Source of the DNA: Stutzerimonas xanthomarina
GTDB taxonomy: Bacteria; Pseudomonadota; Gammaproteobacteria; Pseudomonadales; Pseudomonadaceae
NCBI RefSeq assembly: GCF_003935375.1
Contig: NZ_RHQM01000007.1
Span: 153,045-217,044, forward strand
Length of the DNA: 64,000 bases
Direction of reading: 5' to 3'
Shown: in pieces, positions 62,030 to 64,000 of the stretch
Position numbering within the stretch: position 1 is the first letter of the stretch
How the letters are laid out: the number at the start of each line of letters is the position of its first letter
The notes under the pieces: model-generated
Databases searched by the model: none
Told to the model about the DNA's origin: nothing
Seen by the model: only the letters and a program-made list of their open reading frames with translations
Program-made: the position numbers and the translations under genes

Positions 62030-63757
62030 ATGAAGATGCCCAGTCAACTCGCCATTTCCCTCGGCCAGCATTCGGACCGCGGACGCAAACCGGCCAACCA
62101 GGACTTTCACGGCGCCTGCGTGCCCGCTGACGCCCAGCTCGCCAGCAAGGGCATCGCCATTGCGCTGGCCGATGGCATCAGCAGCAGCGAGGTCAGCCAT
62201 GTCGCCAGCGAAACCGCGGTGGCGAGCTTTCTTTCCGACTACTTCTGCACCTCCGACGCCTGGTCGGTGAAGCAGTCGGCGCAGCGGGTGCTGGTGGCGA
62301 TCAATTCCTGGCTGCATGCGCAGACCCGCCACAGCCCGCACCGCTATGACCGCGACCGCGGCTATGTCTGCACCTTCAGCGCGCTGGTGCTCAAGTCGGC
62401 CAGCGCGCACCTGTTCCACGTCGGCGATGCGCGCATCTATCGACTGCGCGACGGCAGCCTCGAACAGCTGACCGAAGATCACCGCGTGCGCGTGTCGGCG
62501 GATACCAGCTACCTCGGCCGCGCGCTGGGCATCGACCGGCACCTGGAGATCGACTACCGCACCCTGCCGCTGGCGGTCGGCGATCTGTTCCTGCTCGCCA
62601 CCGATGGCGTCTACGAGCACATCGGCGCGCGGGATGCGGCGCAGCTCGTCGCCGAGCATGGCGACGACCTCGACCTGGCGGCGCGCCGGATCGTCGAGCG
62701 GGCATTGGCCAACGGCAGCGACGACAACCTCACCGCACAGCTGGTACGCATCGACAGCCTGCCGGAGCAGGCCGTCGACGACGTGCAGCGGCAACTCGGC
62801 GAGCTGGCGCTGCCGCCACTGCTGGAGCCGCGCATGCAGTTCGACGGCTATCGCATCGTTCGCGAGCTGCACATCAGCAGCCGCAGCCATGTGCATCTGG
62901 CCGTCGACGAAGCCAGCGGCGCCAAAGTGGTGCTGAAGACGCCGTCGATGGATCTGCGGGGCGACGCGGCCTATCTGGAGCGCTTCCTGCTGGAAGAATG
63001 GATCGCCCGCCGCCTCGACAATCCCCACGTGGTCAAGGCCTGCCCGCCGCCACGGCAGCGCCGTTACCTGTACACGGTGAGCGAATTTATCGATGGCCAG
63101 ACGCTGGCGCAGTGGATGCTCGACCATCCACAGCCGGACCTGGAAACCGTGCGCGGCATCGTCGAGCAGATCGCCCGCGGCCTGCGCGCCTTCCACCGCC
63201 TGGAAATGCTGCACCAGGACCTGCGCCCGCAGAACCTGATGATCGACGCCACCGGCACCCTGAAGATCATCGATTTCGGCTCGACCCGCGTCGCCGGGCT
63301 GACCGAGCGCAACGCGCCGGGTACGCAGGACAACCTGCTCGGCACCGCCGCCTATACCGCCCCGGAGTACTTCCTCGGCGAGGCCGGCACGCCGCGCTCG
63401 GATCAGTATTCGCTGGCGGTGATCGCCTATCAATTGCTCAGCGGTCGCTTGCCCTACGGCGCCGACGTCGCCAGGGCACGCACCACTGCAGCGCAGAAAC
63501 GCCTCTGCTATCAGCCGCTGCGCCATGCGCAGCGCGATATCCCGGCATGGATCGACGAAGTGCTGGGCAAGGCGCTGCATCCCGACCCGGAGCGGCGTTA
63601 TGCCGAGCTGTCGGAGTTCGTCTTCGAGCTGCGCCAGCCCAACCCGACATTTCTCAACCGCGCCCGCCCGCCGTTGCTGGAGCGCAATCCGCTGCTGTTC
63701 TGGAAAGGGTTGTCGCTGCTATTGGCGGTGACAGTGGTTACGCTGCTGTTGCGTTGA
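62030..63757 (+). CDS. Bifunctional PP2C phosphatase / serine-threonine protein kinase
   Basis: 575-aa fusion. The N-terminal PP2C part (about 1-240) has IAIALADGISSSEVSH and FHVGDARIYR, DGVYEH metal-site acidic motifs; a Hanks-type kinase follows (about 255-540) with VVLKTPS (Lys), HQDLRPQN (HRD variant HQD) and DFGSTR, ending in one transmembrane anchor. In Pseudomonas the same protein sits by nirBD/nasA, so it is thought to act in nitrate assimilation. Start ATG 62030 or 62036; the preceding T-rich terminator leaves no strong site. Confidence 0.88.
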   Translation: MKMPSQLAISLGQHSDRGRKPANQDFHGACVPADAQLASKGIAIALADGISSSEVSHVASETAVASFLSDYFCTSDAWSVKQSAQRVLVAINSWLHAQTRHSPHRYDRDRGYVCTFSALVLKSASAHLFHVGDARIYRLRDGSLEQLTEDHRVRVSADTSYLGRALGIDRHLEIDYRTLPLAVGDLFLLATDGVYEHIGARDAAQLVAEHGDDLDLAARRIVERALANGSDDNLTAQLVRIDSLPEQAVDDVQRQLGELALPPLLEPRMQFDGYRIVRELHISSRSHVHLAVDEASGAKVVLKTPSMDLRGDAAYLERFLLEEWIARRLDNPHVVKACPPPRQRRYLYTVSEFIDGQTLAQWMLDHPQPDLETVRGIVEQIARGLRAFHRLEMLHQDLRPQNLMIDATGTLKIIDFGSTRVAGLTERNAPGTQDNLLGTAAYTAPEYFLGEAGTPRSDQYSLAVIAYQLLSGRLPYGADVARARTTAAQKRLCYQPLRHAQRDIPAWIDEVLGKALHPDPERRYAELSEFVFELRQPNPTFLNRARPPLLERNPLLFWKGLSLLLAVTVVTLLLR

Positions 63758-63760
63758 CGG

Positions 63761-63931
63761 CTAGCCACGCCGCGCCAGGCACCCGGTGGCGCCCTGGGCC
63801 TTGCGCGTATACCAGAACACACGGCTGACGCCGCGGGTGATCGCCACGTAGCCCAGGCGCAGGCTTTCATCGGCCATAGCCTGGTCATAGCTGTTGCGGA
63901 AGAAGCCCGAGTAGGCATACAGCGTAAGCGT
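63761..63931 (-). pseudogene. C-terminal remnant of a UvrD/Rep-like helicase
   Basis: 56 residues in the minus strand, ending in a TAG at 63761-63763. They read LYAYSGFFRNSYDQAMADESLRLG (core ESLRLGYVAITRG), the helicase motif VI form (E..RL.YVAITR) of UvrD-like helicases. Upstream the frame hits TAG at 63932, so the gene is cut here. Sequence beyond belongs to unrelated repeated DNA. Identity of the helicase is tentative. Confidence 0.5.
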
Positions 63932-63952
63932 CTAGCCAAGTCATCTTCCCAA

Positions 63953-63997
63953 GCTGTATCACACGGTGCACGGGTAGGCTGTATCACATGCTGCACG
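63953..63997. repeat. Direct repeat with 25-bp period at the right edge
   Basis: GCTGTATCACACGGTGCACG (63953-63972) and GCTGTATCACATGCTGCACG (63978-63997) match at 18 of 20 positions. They begin about 20 bp past the broken helicase frame. Multiple such repeats are typical of terminal transposase-binding sites, but no inverted end or transposase is visible. Confidence 0.55.
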
Positions 63998-64000
63998 CCT

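Noticed and set aside
61970..63580. 536-residue open frame antisense to the kinase/phosphatase
   Set aside because: Shadow of a well-supported gene with no recognisable motif.

Overview
The window looks like a chromosomal segment of a Pseudomonas / Stutzerimonas-type gammaproteobacterium. This is inferred from the high GC, the gene families (NosP/NahK, PqqF, TusBCDE with a YbiB-like neighbour, short LOV protein, class III LitR regulators, kinase/phosphatase next to nirBD) and sigma-54/NtrC-type promoters. No rRNA, CRISPR array, prophage or complete transposase was found. One tRNA-Ser(UGA) lies at 21988-22077.

Left region (1-21500), guanidine and nitrogen metabolism. It opens with a biotin-dependent urea-carboxylase-family enzyme (5' end outside the window) and allophanate hydrolase, separated by about 570 bp holding tandem 140-bp repeats. 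After an MscS channel on the other strand comes the most striking element: an NtrC-like site, a near-consensus sigma-54 promoter (7653-7668) and a guanidine-I (ykkC) riboswitch (7744-7836). They head a run of ten tightly packed genes: ABC binding protein, membrane diiron desaturase-like enzyme, two SDRs, an EamA transporter, a creatininase-like amidohydrolase, a cysteine hydrolase, a metallo-beta-lactamase-fold hydrolase, an unrecognised protein, then ABC permease and ATPase. I read this as uptake and breakdown of a substituted or cyclic guanidine compound, with final nitrogen release by guanidine (urea) carboxylase and allophanate hydrolase. A second module follows: a divergent MetX-like hydrolase, a type III glutamine-synthetase-like ligase, a second ABC binding protein and a TetR regulator.

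Middle region (21457-34700), mainly housekeeping and signalling: tRNA-Ser, a YccA-type membrane protein, the tusDCBE sulfur relay with a YbiB-like protein, a glutathionyl-hydroquinone reductase, the NO-sensing pair NosP/NahK, a porin and a solitary PqqF peptidase.

Light/photo-oxidative region (34735-53702). It has two MerR/LitR-type regulators lacking the B12 motif, a short LOV photoreceptor, photolyase, folE/folX, a DCC-family protein, a DUF523/DUF1722 protein, ferrochelatase, and a lipid-modifying operon (NTF2-like, SDR, FAD oxidoreductase, DUF1365, cyclopropane-fatty-acid-synthase-like). Repeated TGTACA boxes sit in three intergenic regions that would drive these genes. The region also holds a GGDEF-EAL protein and an MFS transporter.

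Right region (53746-64000), anaerobic and nitrate/nitrite functions: a chemoreceptor, a HemN-like protein that has lost its radical-SAM cysteines but keeps an Anr/Dnr-type box, a class III sirtuin, and nirB-nirD-FNT-kinase/phosphatase. nirB is preceded by a sigma-54-like promoter and a two-hairpin ANTAR (NasT-type) leader ending in a very strong terminator. At the extreme right a helicase-like gene is broken and abuts 25-bp-period direct repeats that may belong to a mobile element outside the window.
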